Part shown: positions 17,847 to 27,695 of the stretch, in pieces
How positions within the stretch are numbered: position 1 is the stretch's first letter
How the letters are laid out: each line of letters starts with the position of its first letter
Assembly: GCF_031178195.1 (NCBI RefSeq)
Contig: NZ_JAPSJL010000001.1
Span: forward strand, 542,382-606,381
Source of the DNA: Zhihengliuella sp.
GTDB taxonomy: Bacteria > Actinomycetota > Actinomycetes > Actinomycetales > Micrococcaceae
DNA: 64,000 nucleotides
Direction: 5' to 3'
Program-made: the position numbers and the translations under genes
The notes under the pieces: model-generated
The model's input: the letters and a program-made list of their open reading frames with translations, nothing else
What the model was told of the DNA's origin: nothing
Database searches by the model: none

Positions 17847-19283
17847 ATGAGTTCGACCACCACCATCCACGCCGGGTACGCCCCCGCGGCCCCGCACTTC
17901 CCCGTGGCGGTCCCGGTCCACCAGACCACCGCCTACGAGTTCCCGTCCTACGCCGACGCGCGCCAGATGTTCGCCCTGACCAAGCCCGGCTTCACCTACT
18001 CCCGCACCGGCAACCCCACCGTGGCCGTGCTGGAGCAGCGCGTCGCCGAGCTCGAGGGCGGCACGGCCGCCGTCGCCCTCGCGAGCGGCCAGTCCGCCGT
18101 CGCCTTGGCGCTCCTGGCCCTGCTGGGGCGCGGCGACGCCGAGCGCGCCGGGGTGGACGGGCACGACGGCGGCCCCCGGACGATCGTGGCGGCCCGCCAG
18201 CTCTACGGGGGCACCCTGGACCTGCTGACGGACACGTTCGCGGACTTCGGGTACCGGGTGGACTTCGTGGACCACCAGGACCTGGACGCCTGGCGCGCGG
18301 CGATCACACCGCGGACGCGGGCGGTGCTGCTGGAGTCGATCACCAACCCCCTGGCCGAGCTGGCGGACGTGCCGGCGATCGCGGAGATCGCCCACGCGGC
18401 CGGCGTGCCGGTGGTCGTGGACAACACCCTGGCGACGCCGGTGCTCTACCGGCCGCTGGAGCACGGCGCGGACATCGTGGTGCACTCGGCCACCAAGTTC
18501 CTCGGCGGGCACGGCAGCGCGCTCGCGGGCGTGGTGGTGGACGGCGGGCGCTTCGACTTCGCCGCCGACCCGGCCAAATGGCAGCAGCTCGCCGCCCCGA
18601 AGGCCCGCTACGCGGCGGGCAGCGGCGCCGGCGCCTCCCTGGTGGAGCGCTACCCGTCCTGCCCGTTCGCGGCGCTGGTGCGCAGCAAGTACCTGCACGA
18701 CCTCGGCCCCGCGCTCGCGCCCGACGCCGCCGCCAGCATCCTGCGCAGCATCGAGACCCTGGAGCTGCGCATCGCCCGGCACGGGGCCAACGCCCGCGCC
18801 GTGGCCGCGCACCTGGCCGAGCACCCCGCCGTCGCACGCGTCCACCACCCGGCCGTCCTGGCCGGGACGGCCCCGGAGTCGACGACGGCGCGCATCGCCG
18901 CCCGCGACTACCCACGCGGCGCCGGCTCGGTCTTCGCGTTCGACCTGGCCGTGGACCCGGACCGGGACCCCGACGCCGTCGGCCGGTTCATCGACGCGCT
19001 GGGCCTGTTCAAGCTCGTCGCCAACCTCGGGGACACCCGGTCGCTGGTGGCGCACCCGGCGGCCATGACGCACTGCCGGATGACGCGGGAGCAGCGCGCC
19101 GCCGCCGGCATCTCCGAGACGACCATCCGCGTCTCGATCGGGCTGGAGGAGCCCGAGGACCTCGTCGCGGACCTGGACCAGGCGCTGCTGACCGTCGTCG
19201 GCACCCACATCGACAGCGTCGGCGCGGCCACCGCCGCCGGCGCACGCACCCTCGACCCGCAGGAAGGACGCGTGGCCTCATGA
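17847..19283 (+). CDS. metY: O-acetylhomoserine sulfhydrylase family enzyme
   Basis: PLP enzyme of 478 residues in the Cys/Met metabolism family. The phosphate-binding YSRTGNPT is at 51-58 and the PLP lysine is K217 in [11 protein letters not shown]. It should condense O-acetylhomoserine with sulfide to form homocysteine, using the sulfide made by the sulfur operon. ATG at 17847 has AAGGAG upstream, and metB overlaps its stop by four bases. Its insertion around 95-112 ([16 protein letters not shown]) is longer than usual and looks like a surface loop. MetY is preferred over a second MetB because of the length and the [13 protein letters not shown]-terminus. Confidence 0.88.
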   Translation: MSSTTTIHAGYAPAAPHFPVAVPVHQTTAYEFPSYADARQMFALTKPGFTYSRTGNPTVAVLEQRVAELEGGTAAVALASGQSAVALALLALLGRGDAERAGVDGHDGGPRTIVAARQLYGGTLDLLTDTFADFGYRVDFVDHQDLDAWRAAITPRTRAVLLESITNPLAELADVPAIAEIAHAAGVPVVVDNTLATPVLYRPLEHGADIVVHSATKFLGGHGSALAGVVVDGGRFDFAADPAKWQQLAAPKARYAAGSGAGASLVERYPSCPFAALVRSKYLHDLGPALAPDAAASILRSIETLELRIARHGANARAVAAHLAEHPAVARVHHPAVLAGTAPESTTARIAARDYPRGAGSVFAFDLAVDPDRDPDAVGRFIDALGLFKLVANLGDTRSLVAHPAAMTHCRMTREQRAAAGISETTIRVSIGLEEPEDLVADLDQALLTVVGTHIDSVGAATAAGARTLDPQEGRVAS

Positions 19284-20521
19284 GCACCCCCGGATTCAAC
19301 ACCACCGCCATCCACGCCGGCCAGGAGCCGGACCCGCTGACCGGCGCGGTCATCCCGCCGATCTACCAGACCTCCACGTTCGTGCAGGACGGGATCAACG
19401 TGCTCCGCGCCGGCCACGAGTACTCGCGCGGATCGAACCCGACCCGCGACGGCTTCCAGACGCAGCTGGCCGCCCTGGAAGGCGGGGCCGCCGGGTTCGC
19501 CTTCGCCTCGGGGCTGGCCGCCGAGGACGCGCTGCTGCGCGGCGTGCTCCGCCCCGGCGACCACATCGTGCTCGGCGGCGACGGCTACGGCGGCACCAAC
19601 CGGCTGATCAACCACCTGCTGGGCCCGTGGGGCGTCACCAACACCGCCGTGGACATCACGGACCTCGGCGCCGTCGCGGCCGCCGTGCAGCCCGGGCGGA
19701 CCGCGGTGCTGTGGCTGGAGACGCCGTCGAACCCGCTGCTGTCCATCGCGGACATCGCCGGGTGGGCGCGGATCGCGCACGCGGCGGACGCCCTGCTCGT
19801 GGTCGACAACACGTTCGCCTCGCCCTACCTGCAGCGCCCGCTGGCGCTCGGCGCCGACGTGGTGGTCCACTCGACCACCAAGTACATCGGCGGGCACTCG
19901 GACGTCCTCGGCGGCGCCGTCGTCGTCCGGGACGGCGAGTTTCGCGGCAAGGCGCTGGCGGAGACCGTGGGCTACCAGCAGTTCGCCGGCGGCGCCGTCG
20001 CCGGGCCCCAGGACTCCTACCTGGCCGCGCGCGGGCTGAAGACCCTCGGGCTGCGCATGGAGCGCCACGGGTCCAACGCGCTGCGCGTGGCGCGGTGGGC
20101 GCAGGAGCAGCCGGGCGTCGAGCAGGTGCTGTACCCGGGGCTCGAGGACCATCCGGGCCACGCGCTGGCCGCGGAGCAGATGGACGGGTTCGGGGGCATC
20201 GTGTCCCTGCGCCTGGGCACCGAGGCGGCGGCGCGCGCGTTTGCGGAGTCGACGCGGCTGTTCGGGCTCTCGGTCAGCCTCGGCGGGGTCGAGTCGCTGG
20301 TCTGCTACTGCTCGGAGATGACCCACGCCTCAGTGCGCGGCACCGAGCTGGCCGTGCCGACGGACCTGGTCCGACTCTCGGTGGGCGTCGAGGACGTCGA
20401 CGATCTCATCGAGGACCTCGCCCAGGCGCTGGAGCGGTCCCGGGCGGCCGGCCGGGCCGGCGCCGGGACGCAGCGGCTCGAGGCTTCGGCGGAGCAGGAG
20501 CCGGTCGCCGCGGCGCTCTAG
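19280..20521 (+). CDS. metB: Cystathionine gamma-synthase
   Basis: PLP enzyme of 413 residues; combines an activated homoserine with cysteine to cystathionine. YSRGSNPTR is at 48-56, the PLP lysine is K201 in HSTTKYIGGHSD and the C-terminal SLGGVESLVCYCSEMTH block is typical. The ATG at 19280 overlaps the metY stop (ATGA). With metY it gives both the direct and the trans-sulfuration route to homocysteine; a cystathionine gamma-lyase function is a possible alternative within this family. A strong terminator follows. Confidence 0.9.
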   Translation: MSTPGFNTTAIHAGQEPDPLTGAVIPPIYQTSTFVQDGINVLRAGHEYSRGSNPTRDGFQTQLAALEGGAAGFAFASGLAAEDALLRGVLRPGDHIVLGGDGYGGTNRLINHLLGPWGVTNTAVDITDLGAVAAAVQPGRTAVLWLETPSNPLLSIADIAGWARIAHAADALLVVDNTFASPYLQRPLALGADVVVHSTTKYIGGHSDVLGGAVVVRDGEFRGKALAETVGYQQFAGGAVAGPQDSYLAARGLKTLGLRMERHGSNALRVARWAQEQPGVEQVLYPGLEDHPGHALAAEQMDGFGGIVSLRLGTEAAARAFAESTRLFGLSVSLGGVESLVCYCSEMTHASVRGTELAVPTDLVRLSVGVEDVDDLIEDLAQALERSRAAGRAGAGTQRLEASAEQEPVAAAL

Positions 20522-20542
20522 GACTCCTGGCGGGGAAACGGA

Positions 20543-20578
20543 ACGGCGGGCGTCCACCGAATGGTGGGCGCCCGCCGT
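20543..20578 (+). terminator. Terminator after metB
   Basis: A 16-bp stem (20543-20558 with 20563-20578, one G-U pair) and a four-base loop lie 22 bases after the metB stop. It faces the convergent pstB. Confidence 0.75.
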
Positions 20579-20660
20579 CGATCCCCCTCAGAATCCCCGG
20601 AAGATTCCCCCTTCCGGGCCCCCGCCCCGTCCGTTCGTCGGGGCGGAAACTCAGTACGGC

Positions 20661-21440
20661 TCAGCCGAAGCGGCCGGAGACGTAGTCCTCCGTGGCCTTC
20701 TCGCGCGGCGTGCTGAAGATCGTGGACGTCTCCGCGTACTCGATCAGCTTGCCGGGCTTGCCGGTGCCCGCGATGTTGAAGAACGCCGTCTTGTCCGAGA
20801 CGCGGGCGGCCTGCTGCATGTTGTGCGTGACGATGACGACCGTGTACTGGTCCTTCATCTCGTTGATGAGGTCCTCGATCGCCAGGGTGGAGATCGGGTC
20901 CAGGGCCGAGCAGGGCTCGTCCATGAGGATCACGTCCGGCTCCACCGCGATGGTGCGGGCGATGCAGAGGCGCTGCTGCTGGCCGCCGGAGAGACCCGAA
21001 CCGGGCTTCTCCAGGCGGTCCTTGACCTCGTTCCAGAGGTTGGCGCCCCGGAGGGACTTCTCCACGATCGTGTCCGCGTCCCCCTTGGAGATGCGCTGGC
21101 CGTTCAGGCGGATGCCGGCCAGCACGTTCTCCCGGATGGACATGGTCGGGAACGGGTTGGGGCGCTGGAAGACCATGCCGATGGTCGAGCGGACGGAGAC
21201 GGGGTCCACGCCGGGGGCGTAGATGTCGTCGCCGTCGAGGAGGAGCTTGCCCTCCACCCGGGCGCCCGGGATGACCTCGTGCATGCGGTTCAGCGTCCGC
21301 AGGAAGGTGGTCTTGCCGCAGCCGGACGGGCCGATGAAGGCCGTCACGGACTTGGGCTCGATGGAGATGTTCACGCCCTCCACAGCGAGGAACTTGCTGT
21401 AGTAGACGTTGAAGTCGATGGCGTCGATGCGCTTGGACAT
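20661..21440 (-). CDS. pstB: Phosphate ABC transporter ATP-binding protein
   Basis: ATPase of 259 residues of the high-affinity phosphate importer. Walker A GPSGCGKT is at 37-44, [10 protein letters not shown] is the PstB-specific Q-loop, the signature is LSGGQQQR (about 149-156) and Walker B is [13 protein letters not shown]. It is last in pstSCAB, 31 bases after pstA. No phoU follows in the window. Confidence 0.96.
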   Translation of the reverse strand: MSKRIDAIDFNVYYSKFLAVEGVNISIEPKSVTAFIGPSGCGKTTFLRTLNRMHEVIPGARVEGKLLLDGDDIYAPGVDPVSVRSTIGMVFQRPNPFPTMSIRENVLAGIRLNGQRISKGDADTIVEKSLRGANLWNEVKDRLEKPGSGLSGGQQQRLCIARTIAVEPDVILMDEPCSALDPISTLAIEDLINEMKDQYTVVIVTHNMQQAARVSDKTAFFNIAGTGKPGKLIEYAETSTIFSTPREKATEDYVSGRFG

Positions 21441-21471
21441 GTGGTTCCTTCGTGAAAAGTCTCGAGGGGGC

Positions 21472-22596
21472 TCAGCGGCCGGTCTTCTTCGGCGCGAACG
21501 CCTTGGCGATGAAGCGTGCGGTGAGGTTCAGGAGCATGACGATGATGATCAGCACCAGGGCCGCGGCCCAGGCGCGCTGCTCCGAGGCGTCCGGGGCCGC
21601 CGGCGCCGTCGGGAACATCATCTGCCGGTAGATGTACACCGGCAGGGACATCATCCAGTCCTTGGCCAGGTTCCAGTTGGTGCTCACCGCGACGCCGGCC
21701 GTGACCAGGATCGGGGCGGTCTCGCCGATGACACGGGCGATCGCCAGCGTGACGCCCGAGGCGATGCCGGAGATCGCCGTCGGGATGACGACCTTCAGGA
21801 TGGTCCGCCACTTGCGCACGCCGAGGGCGTAGGACGCCTCGCGGAGCTCGTTGGGGACCACCCGCAGCATCTCCTCGGTGGAGCGCACGACGACGGGGAT
21901 CATCAGCACGGACAGGGCGATCACGGCCGTGAAGCCCATGACGTTGTCGCCCGGGCCGACCAGCGTGAGCATGAGGCCCGCGGCGAAGAGGCCGGCGACG
22001 ATCGAGGGGATGCCGGTCATGACGTCCACGAAGAACGTGATCGCCCGGGAGAACGTCCCGCCGCGGCTGTACTCCACCAGGTAGATGGAGGTCAGCAGGC
22101 CGATCGGCACGGAGATGGCGGTGGCGCCCAGCGTCATGACGAGCGAGCCGATGAGCGCATGCTTGACGCCGCCCAGGATCGCCGTGCCGTCCTCGACCGA
22201 GGCCTGGTCCACCGCGCCGGTGATGCCGGTCATGTCGGAGGCCAGGAAACCCGGCGCGAGCAGGCCCGGCAGGCCGATGGAGAGGACGGTCCAGACCACG
22301 GAGATCAGCGGCAGCAGGGCGACCAGGAAGGCGCCCACCACCAGGTTGGTCCAGAGCTGGTCCGTGGCCTTGCGGCCGTTCTCCATGATCCGCGTGACCG
22401 CGTAGTTGGAGACGACGTAGAAGAGGGCGGTCAGGACCGCCCAGCCGGCGACGTTGAAGCCGACGACGGCCATGATCGCGGACGCGACGATGAGCGAGCC
22501 GGCGAGGCAGGCGATCCAGGTCCAGCGCGGTTTGCGTCCCTGGATCAGCTTGGACTTGCCGATGTTCTCGCGATTCTCCTGCAGTACCTGTGTCAT
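21472..22596 (-). CDS. pstA: Phosphate ABC transporter permease PstA
   Basis: Membrane subunit of 374 residues with about seven to eight hydrophobic segments; a cytoplasmic, basic N-terminus of about 25 residues precedes the first. The EAA loop is visible in [20 protein letters not shown]. The ATG at 22596 overlaps the pstC stop by one base (TGATG), which implies coupled translation. Confidence 0.94.
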   Translation of the reverse strand: MTQVLQENRENIGKSKLIQGRKPRWTWIACLAGSLIVASAIMAVVGFNVAGWAVLTALFYVVSNYAVTRIMENGRKATDQLWTNLVVGAFLVALLPLISVVWTVLSIGLPGLLAPGFLASDMTGITGAVDQASVEDGTAILGGVKHALIGSLVMTLGATAISVPIGLLTSIYLVEYSRGGTFSRAITFFVDVMTGIPSIVAGLFAAGLMLTLVGPGDNVMGFTAVIALSVLMIPVVVRSTEEMLRVVPNELREASYALGVRKWRTILKVVIPTAISGIASGVTLAIARVIGETAPILVTAGVAVSTNWNLAKDWMMSLPVYIYRQMMFPTAPAAPDASEQRAWAAALVLIIIVMLLNLTARFIAKAFAPKKTGR

Positions 22597-23546
22597 CAGT
22601 TGGCCCCCGAGAATTCCTTGTGGCGGCTGACGATCCAGCGCGCGATCATGTTGACGGCCAGCGTGATGACGAAGAGGACCAGGCCCGCCGCGATCAGCTC
22701 GTGCTGGCGCATCCCGAACGCCTCGGGGAAGTTCAGGGCGATCTCCGACGGGATCGTCTGGTTGCCGACGTTGATGATGTTGGCCGACAGCGCGCCCGGC
22801 GAGAGGACCAGGGTGACGGCCATGGTCTCGCCGAGGGCGCGGCCGAGGCCGAGCATGATGGCCGAGACGATGCCCGCCCGGGCGAACGGCAGCACCGACA
22901 TCTTGATCATCTCCCAGCGGGTCGCGCCGAGCGCGAGCGCCGCCTCCTCGTGGAGCTTGGGGGTCTGGACGAAGATCTCGCGGCAGAGGCTGGTGATGAT
23001 CGGCAGGATCATCACGGCCAGCACCACCGAGGCCGTGAACAGGGTGCGGCCGGTCTGCGAGTAGCCCCCGGAGAAGAGCGGGATCCAGCCCGCGTTCTCA
23101 GAGAGCCAGGCGTAGATCGGGACCAGGAGCGGGCCGAGGAAGGCCATGCCCCAGGCGCCGTAGACGACCGAGGGGATGGCCGCCAGCAGGTCGATCACGT
23201 AGCCGAAGGCCTGGCTGACGCGCTTCGGGGCGTAGTGGGAGATGAAGAGGGCGACGCCGATGGAGACCGGCGTGGCGATGAGGAGAGCGATGGCGGAGGC
23301 GATCACGGTGCCGATCATCATCGGCCAGACGTAGGACCAGAAGCTGGTCTTGCCGTGGCTCAGCTCGCCCTCGCCGGCGGTCAGCGCGGGGATCGATTCG
23401 ACCACGAGGTAGACGGCGACGAACGCCAGGATGGCGAGGATGACGATGCCCGCCGTGAGCGCGGTGCCGGAGAAGATCTTGTCTCCGGCCCGCCCGGCCG
23501 CCGACCTGGGGTCGTGCAGCCCGGAGGAGGGGGAAGTGACTGTCAC
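22596..23546 (-). CDS. pstC: Phosphate ABC transporter permease PstC
   Basis: Membrane subunit of 316 residues with about six hydrophobic segments, partner of PstA. The EAA loop appears as TPKLHEEAALALGATRWEMI. A hairpin between pstS and pstC probably lets only part of transcription reach this gene, giving more PstS than permease. Confidence 0.94.
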   Translation of the reverse strand: MTVTSPSSGLHDPRSAAGRAGDKIFSGTALTAGIVILAILAFVAVYLVVESIPALTAGEGELSHGKTSFWSYVWPMMIGTVIASAIALLIATPVSIGVALFISHYAPKRVSQAFGYVIDLLAAIPSVVYGAWGMAFLGPLLVPIYAWLSENAGWIPLFSGGYSQTGRTLFTASVVLAVMILPIITSLCREIFVQTPKLHEEAALALGATRWEMIKMSVLPFARAGIVSAIMLGLGRALGETMAVTLVLSPGALSANIINVGNQTIPSEIALNFPEAFGMRQHELIAAGLVLFVITLAVNMIARWIVSRHKEFSGAN

Positions 23547-23624
23547 AAGTGTCCTTCGAACGGTAGGAGTGACACGGACTCGCGCGCGGCCGGGACCGCG
23601 CGGATCGGTGCTCTACGCGCGGCC

Positions 23625-23660
23625 GTGGTCCCCGCTGCGGGGGATCGCTGCGGGGACCAC
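23625..23660 (-). terminator. Attenuating hairpin between pstS and pstC
   Basis: An 11-bp perfect stem (23625-23635 with 23650-23660) with a 14-base loop lies 41 bases beyond the pstS stop. A run of A on the plus strand is not present, so it is either a weak terminator or an mRNA stabiliser of pstS. Confidence 0.55.
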
Positions 23661-23700
23661 GACCTGGGTGCGCGTGAGCGGCGCTTTTCTGTTGTAGAGC

Positions 23701-24816
23701 TTAGCCCTGGACGCCGATGCCGCCGATGGACTCGAGAGCCTTCTCACGGATGGCCTCGGAGATCGGCGCGTTGCCGGCGGAGCCCTCGGCCGTGGACTGG
23801 CCCTCCTCGGAGACGACGTACTCGGCGAAGGCCTTCACCAGGTCGGCGGTCTCCTGGTCCTCGTAGGCGTTGCAGTAGATGTGGTAGGAGACGAGGACGA
23901 TCGGGTAGGTGCCCGCCTCGGTGGTGTTGCGGTCCAGCTCGACGGCCATGTCGTTCTCGGCGGCGCCCTCGACCGGGCTCGCGTTCTCGACGGCCTTCGC
24001 GGCGGCCTCGGCGGAGTACGGGACGTACTCCTCGCCGACCTTGACGGCCACCGTTCCGAGGGAGCCGACGGCGGAGGCATCGGCGTAGGTGATCGCCCCG
24101 TCGGTGCTGGAGACGAGGCCCACGACGCCGGCCGTGCCCTGCGCGTTGTCGGCGACGATCTCCTGCGGCCAGTCCTCGACGACGTCGTACGTCCAGTTCT
24201 CCGGGGCGGCGGCGGTGAGGTAGTCGGTGAAGTTCTCGGTGGTGCCCGAGGAGTCCGAGCGGTGGACCACGGTGATCGGGGTCTCCGGCAGCTCGGCGTC
24301 CGGGTTCTGCTCGGCGATCTCCGGGGCGTTCCAGGCGGTGATCTTGCCGGCGAAGATGCCGGCGATGGTCTCCGCGTCCAGGTTCAGGGTGTCGACGCCC
24401 TCGAGGTTGAACGCGACGGCGACCGGGGAGATGTAGGCCGGGATGTGGAACGCGCCGTCGGGGCCGCAGACCTCCTTGGAGGACTCCAGCTCCTCGGCGT
24501 CCATGGCGGCGTCGGATCCGGCGAACGAGTACTGGCCGGCCAGGAAGCCCTCGCGGCCCGAGCCGGAGCCGACCGGGTTGTACTGGACGGTGGCCTCGGG
24601 GGCCACGGAAGAGAAGCCGTCCGCCCAGGCCGTCATCGCGGCCTCCTGGGAGGACGCGCCGCCGCCGGAGAGCGTGCCGGTGACCTCGGAGGCGGCGCCG
24701 CCGCCGGCCGAGCCGGAGGCCTCGGTGGTGGGGTTGTTGGAACCGCCGCAGGCCGTCAGCGCGATGGCGGCGACGGACAGGACGGCGGCGGACTGGGCGA
24801 AGCGGAGCTTCTTCAC
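23701..24816 (-). CDS. pstS: Phosphate-binding lipoprotein PstS
   Basis: Extracellular phosphate-binding lipoprotein of 371 residues. The signal peptide ends in a lipobox (ALTACGG), with acylated Cys23. A Ser/Gly/Asn-rich linker (24-55) precedes the binding domain, in which VHRSDSSGTTENFTDYL holds the phosphate-contacting residues. GTG start at 24816 with AAGGGG upstream. It is the first gene of pstSCAB and has a PhoP-type repeat in its promoter, so it should be induced by phosphate limitation. Confidence 0.95.
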   Translation of the reverse strand: MKKLRFAQSAAVLSVAAIALTACGGSNNPTTEASGSAGGGAASEVTGTLSGGGASSQEAAMTAWADGFSSVAPEATVQYNPVGSGSGREGFLAGQYSFAGSDAAMDAEELESSKEVCGPDGAFHIPAYISPVAVAFNLEGVDTLNLDAETIAGIFAGKITAWNAPEIAEQNPDAELPETPITVVHRSDSSGTTENFTDYLTAAAPENWTYDVVEDWPQEIVADNAQGTAGVVGLVSSTDGAITYADASAVGSLGTVAVKVGEEYVPYSAEAAAKAVENASPVEGAAENDMAVELDRNTTEAGTYPIVLVSYHIYCNAYEDQETADLVKAFAEYVVSEEGQSTAEGSAGNAPISEAIREKALESIGGIGVQG

Positions 24817-24896
24817 GTGTTTCCCCTTGTACGTTCGTACGTTCTGGATCAGGACCAGTCTCGAAACTAGGCGCGGCAGGTAAAGGCTCCCGCCGT

Positions 24897-24918
24897 TAAA
24901 GGTGAACGGAGGGTTAAC
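24897..24918 (-). promoter_or_regulatory. PHO box (PhoP direct repeats) upstream of pstS
   Basis: On the minus strand GTTAACCCTCC and GTTCACCTTTA stand directly side by side as two 11-base repeats. This is the direct-repeat layout of actinobacterial PhoP boxes (consensus GTTCACC with 4-base spacers). A -10-like TAGTTT lies about 25 bases further towards pstS. Confidence 0.65.
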
Positions 24919-24992
24919 GGCGCTCGTAGCTTCGACTATTTGCGGCGAGCATCACACGGATTGAGGCAAGCATCACATGAAACACTGGTCCC

Positions 24993-26201
24993 ATGGAAGG
25001 GGATGCTCCGGCGCGCAACGGCGGCACGGCTCGAACGGCCAGCGCGCGACCGGGCGCCGCGAGGCCAGCGAGAGGGCGGACGGGCTCGGCCCTGCGCCGC
25101 GCCCGCGGGTTCGTCGCGAGCCGCAGCCGAGTCGGCGCCCTGCGTGTGAAATCCTCGCTGTGGAAGATCGTCCAGATTACGTTCTGCTCGGTCGCCGCCT
25201 ACTGGGTGGCCGAGCAGCTGCTGGGGCACTCGGCCCCGCTGTTCGCAGCGACGAGCGCCATGATCGCGCTGGGCTTCGGCCACGGAACCCACCTGCGGCG
25301 CACCGTGGAGGTGGCCGCCGGGTGCACGCTCGGGATCCTCATCGGGGACCTGCTGCTCGCGCTGGTCGGGACGGGCGTGTGGCAGGCCGCCGCCGTCGTC
25401 GCGGTGTCCCTGATCGTCGCCCGGTTCCTGGACAGCGGCACCATCTTCAGCACCCAGCTGGGACTGCAGTCCCTGCTGGTGGTGCTCCTGCCGGCGCCGG
25501 AGGGCGGGGTGTTCACGCGCAGCATCGACGCGCTCGTCGGCGGCGCCATCGCGCTGCTCGTCGTGGTGCTGACGCCCCGCAACCCGCGACTGGAGCCGGC
25601 GGACCGATTGCGCGAGGTCATCGAGGACCTCGCCGGGGTCCTCCGCGAGAGCGCGACGGCGGTGCGCGGGCTCGACGCCACGATGGCCTGGCACGCCCTG
25701 GTGCAGGCCCGGGCCACGCAGAAGACCATCGACGACCTCCCGACGATGCTCCGCGGCGCCAGCGAGATCGCCACCATGGCGCCGGCCTACCGCGGCCAGC
25801 GCGCCGAGCTGCGCCGGCTCAAGCGCGTGGCCGACCAGATCGACCTCGGCGTGCGCAGCTCCCGGGTGATCGCCCGCAGACTCGCGAGCGCCATCACGCA
25901 CGGCTCCGTCGACGAGCAGGACGCCGATGCCCTCTCCACCTACCTGGACTCGTTGGCGGATGCGATGCTCCACCTGCGCCGGTCGGTGACGGAGCCGACG
26001 GCGTCGGCGCGGACGGGCGCGGAGTACCTCGCCCGGCAGGAGCTGGCCGAGTGCGCGTCCCGGCTCGACCCGGCCGAGTTCGGCGTGACCGGGCTCGAGT
26101 GCCAGTCGCTGATCATGCTGCTGCGCCCGATGACGGTGGACCTCCTGGTCGGCGCCGGGGCGGAGCGGGAGGAGGCGGTCGGCTACCTGCCGAAGCTCTG
26201 A
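24993..26201 (+). CDS. FUSC / aromatic acid exporter family membrane protein
   Basis: A protein of 402 residues: a basic Ala/Arg-rich N-terminus (1-55), six hydrophobic segments (about 58-200) and a long helical cytoplasmic domain (200-402). This layout and HSAPLFAATSAMIALGFGHGTHLRRTVEVAAGCTLGILIGD match the FUSC_2/ArAE group, whose characterised members export aromatic acids or are of unknown role. It is divergent from pstS. AACACT six bases before the ATG suggests a weak leaderless promoter. Substrate unknown. Confidence 0.8.
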   Translation: MEGDAPARNGGTARTASARPGAARPARGRTGSALRRARGFVASRSRVGALRVKSSLWKIVQITFCSVAAYWVAEQLLGHSAPLFAATSAMIALGFGHGTHLRRTVEVAAGCTLGILIGDLLLALVGTGVWQAAAVVAVSLIVARFLDSGTIFSTQLGLQSLLVVLLPAPEGGVFTRSIDALVGGAIALLVVVLTPRNPRLEPADRLREVIEDLAGVLRESATAVRGLDATMAWHALVQARATQKTIDDLPTMLRGASEIATMAPAYRGQRAELRRLKRVADQIDLGVRSSRVIARRLASAITHGSVDEQDADALSTYLDSLADAMLHLRRSVTEPTASARTGAEYLARQELAECASRLDPAEFGVTGLECQSLIMLLRPMTVDLLVGAGAEREEAVGYLPKL

Positions 26202-26237
26202 CGGCGGGCCCGGCACCATGCTGTCGGCGGGGGCCGA

Positions 26238-26243
26238 TAGAGT
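26238..26243 (+). promoter_or_regulatory. Possible -10 element for radA
   Basis: TAGAGT fits TAnnnT and ends nine bases before the GTG start at 26252. No ribosome site is present, so the radA message is probably leaderless or nearly so. Confidence 0.4.
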
Positions 26244-26251
26244 CGGTGATC

Positions 26252-27631
26252 GTGCCAACCAAGTCGACAACACGCAGCAAGAGCCCGGGCTACCGGTGCG
26301 CCGAGTGCGGGTGGACCACCGTGAAGTGGGCCGGCCGCTGCGGCGAGTGCCAGGCGTGGGGGACGGTTGCGGAGATCGGGCAGGTCTCGGCCCGCACCCA
26401 GGCCTCCAGTGTCAGCCAGCCCGCTCCCGTCATCACCGACGTGGACGCCAGCGCCGCGACGTACCGGCCCACCGGCGTCGGCGAGCTGGACCGCGTGCTC
26501 GGCGGCGGTCTGGTGCCCGGAGCGGTGATCCTGCTCGCGGGCGAGCCCGGCGTCGGCAAGTCCACGCTCCTCCTGGACGTCGCCGCGCGCACGGCGCGCA
26601 ACGGGCAGACCGTCCTGTACGTCACGGGCGAGGAGTCGGCCGCGCAGGTGCGCCTCCGCGCGGACCGGATCGACGCCCTCGCCGAGACCCTGCACCTCAC
26701 CGCCGAGACGGACCTGGGCATGGCCCTGGGGCAGGTCGAGCGGATCGCCCCCGACCTGCTGATCGTCGACTCCGTGCAGACGCTCTCCTCGGCGGAGGTC
26801 GAGGGCAGCGCCGGCGGCGTCACGCAGGTGCGCGAGGTCGCGTCCTCGCTCATCAACGCCGCCAAGAAGCGGAACATGACCGCCATCCTCGTGGGCCACG
26901 TGACCAAGGAAGGCTCGATCGCCGGGCCCCGGCTGCTCGAGCACCTGGTGGACGTGGTCTGCCAGTTCGACGGCGAGCGCCACTCCCGGCTGCGCCTGAT
27001 GCGGGCCGCCAAGAACCGGTACGGCCCCACGGACGAGGTCGGCTGCTTCGACCTGACCGAGACGGGCATCGAGGGCCTGGCCGATCCGAGCCGGCTCTTC
27101 GTCACGCCGACGAAGGACCCGGTGTCCGGTACGTGCATCACCGTGACGATCGAGGGGCGGCGGCCGCTGCTGGCCGAGGTGCAGGCCCTCGTCGCCCGCA
27201 GCGCCACCTCGCAGCCCCGGCGGGCGACCAGCGGGCTGGACTCCGCCCGCACCGCTATGATCCTCGCGGTGCTCGCCGCCCGGGCCAAGATGGACCTGAC
27301 GGGCATGGACACGTACGTGGCCACCGTCGGCGGCGTCCGGCTGGCCGAGCCCGCCGTCGATCTGGCGACCGCGCTGGCGATCGCCAGCGCCGTGCTGGAG
27401 CGGCCGCTGCCGCCGCAGCTCGTGGCGTACGGCGAGGTCGGCCTCGCCGGCGAGGTCCGGCAGGTCCCGGAGATCACCCGGCGCATCAACGAGGCCGAGC
27501 GGCTGGGGTTCCGCTACGCCGTCGTCCCCGCCAGCCCGAACGGGCCGGGCACGCTGCCCAACGGGTTCCGCGTCCGCGAGGTCGGCACGCTCAGCGAGGC
27601 CCTGGAGGCGGTCTTCCCGAATCTCGGGTGA
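26252..27631 (+). CDS. radA: DNA repair protein RadA
   Basis: RecA-like branch-migration helicase, 459 residues. A C4 zinc finger is formed by C16-x2-C19 and C30-x2-C33. Walker A GEPGVGKST follows, then the KNRYGP motif that defines RadA, and a C-terminal Lon-protease-like domain (DTYVATVGGVRLAEPAVDLA onwards). GTG at 26252 gives the usual length of about 460; a GTG two codons earlier is also possible. It is followed by disA on the same strand, the usual actinobacterial and Firmicute pairing, which ties it to sensing of recombination intermediates. Confidence 0.93.
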   Translation: MPTKSTTRSKSPGYRCAECGWTTVKWAGRCGECQAWGTVAEIGQVSARTQASSVSQPAPVITDVDASAATYRPTGVGELDRVLGGGLVPGAVILLAGEPGVGKSTLLLDVAARTARNGQTVLYVTGEESAAQVRLRADRIDALAETLHLTAETDLGMALGQVERIAPDLLIVDSVQTLSSAEVEGSAGGVTQVREVASSLINAAKKRNMTAILVGHVTKEGSIAGPRLLEHLVDVVCQFDGERHSRLRLMRAAKNRYGPTDEVGCFDLTETGIEGLADPSRLFVTPTKDPVSGTCITVTIEGRRPLLAEVQALVARSATSQPRRATSGLDSARTAMILAVLAARAKMDLTGMDTYVATVGGVRLAEPAVDLATALAIASAVLERPLPPQLVAYGEVGLAGEVRQVPEITRRINEAERLGFRYAVVPASPNGPGTLPNGFRVREVGTLSEALEAVFPNLG

Positions 27632-27660
27632 CCGGCCGCGCGGCCGACGGCCGTCCCGCC

Positions 27661-27666
27661 TAGAAT
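27661..27666 (+). promoter_or_regulatory. -10 element for disA
   Basis: TAGAAT matches the -10 consensus well and would start transcription near 27673, with a short leader that carries GGAGGGG before the ATG at 27696. Confidence 0.45.
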
Positions 27667-27695
27667 CGAGACGAGAACCGGCCGGAGGGGTTGCC

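Noticed and set aside
15141..19208. 1355-codon open frame on the minus strand opposite metE and metY
   Set aside because: It is antisense to conserved genes, Gly/Arg/Val-rich and a by-product of high GC at third positions.
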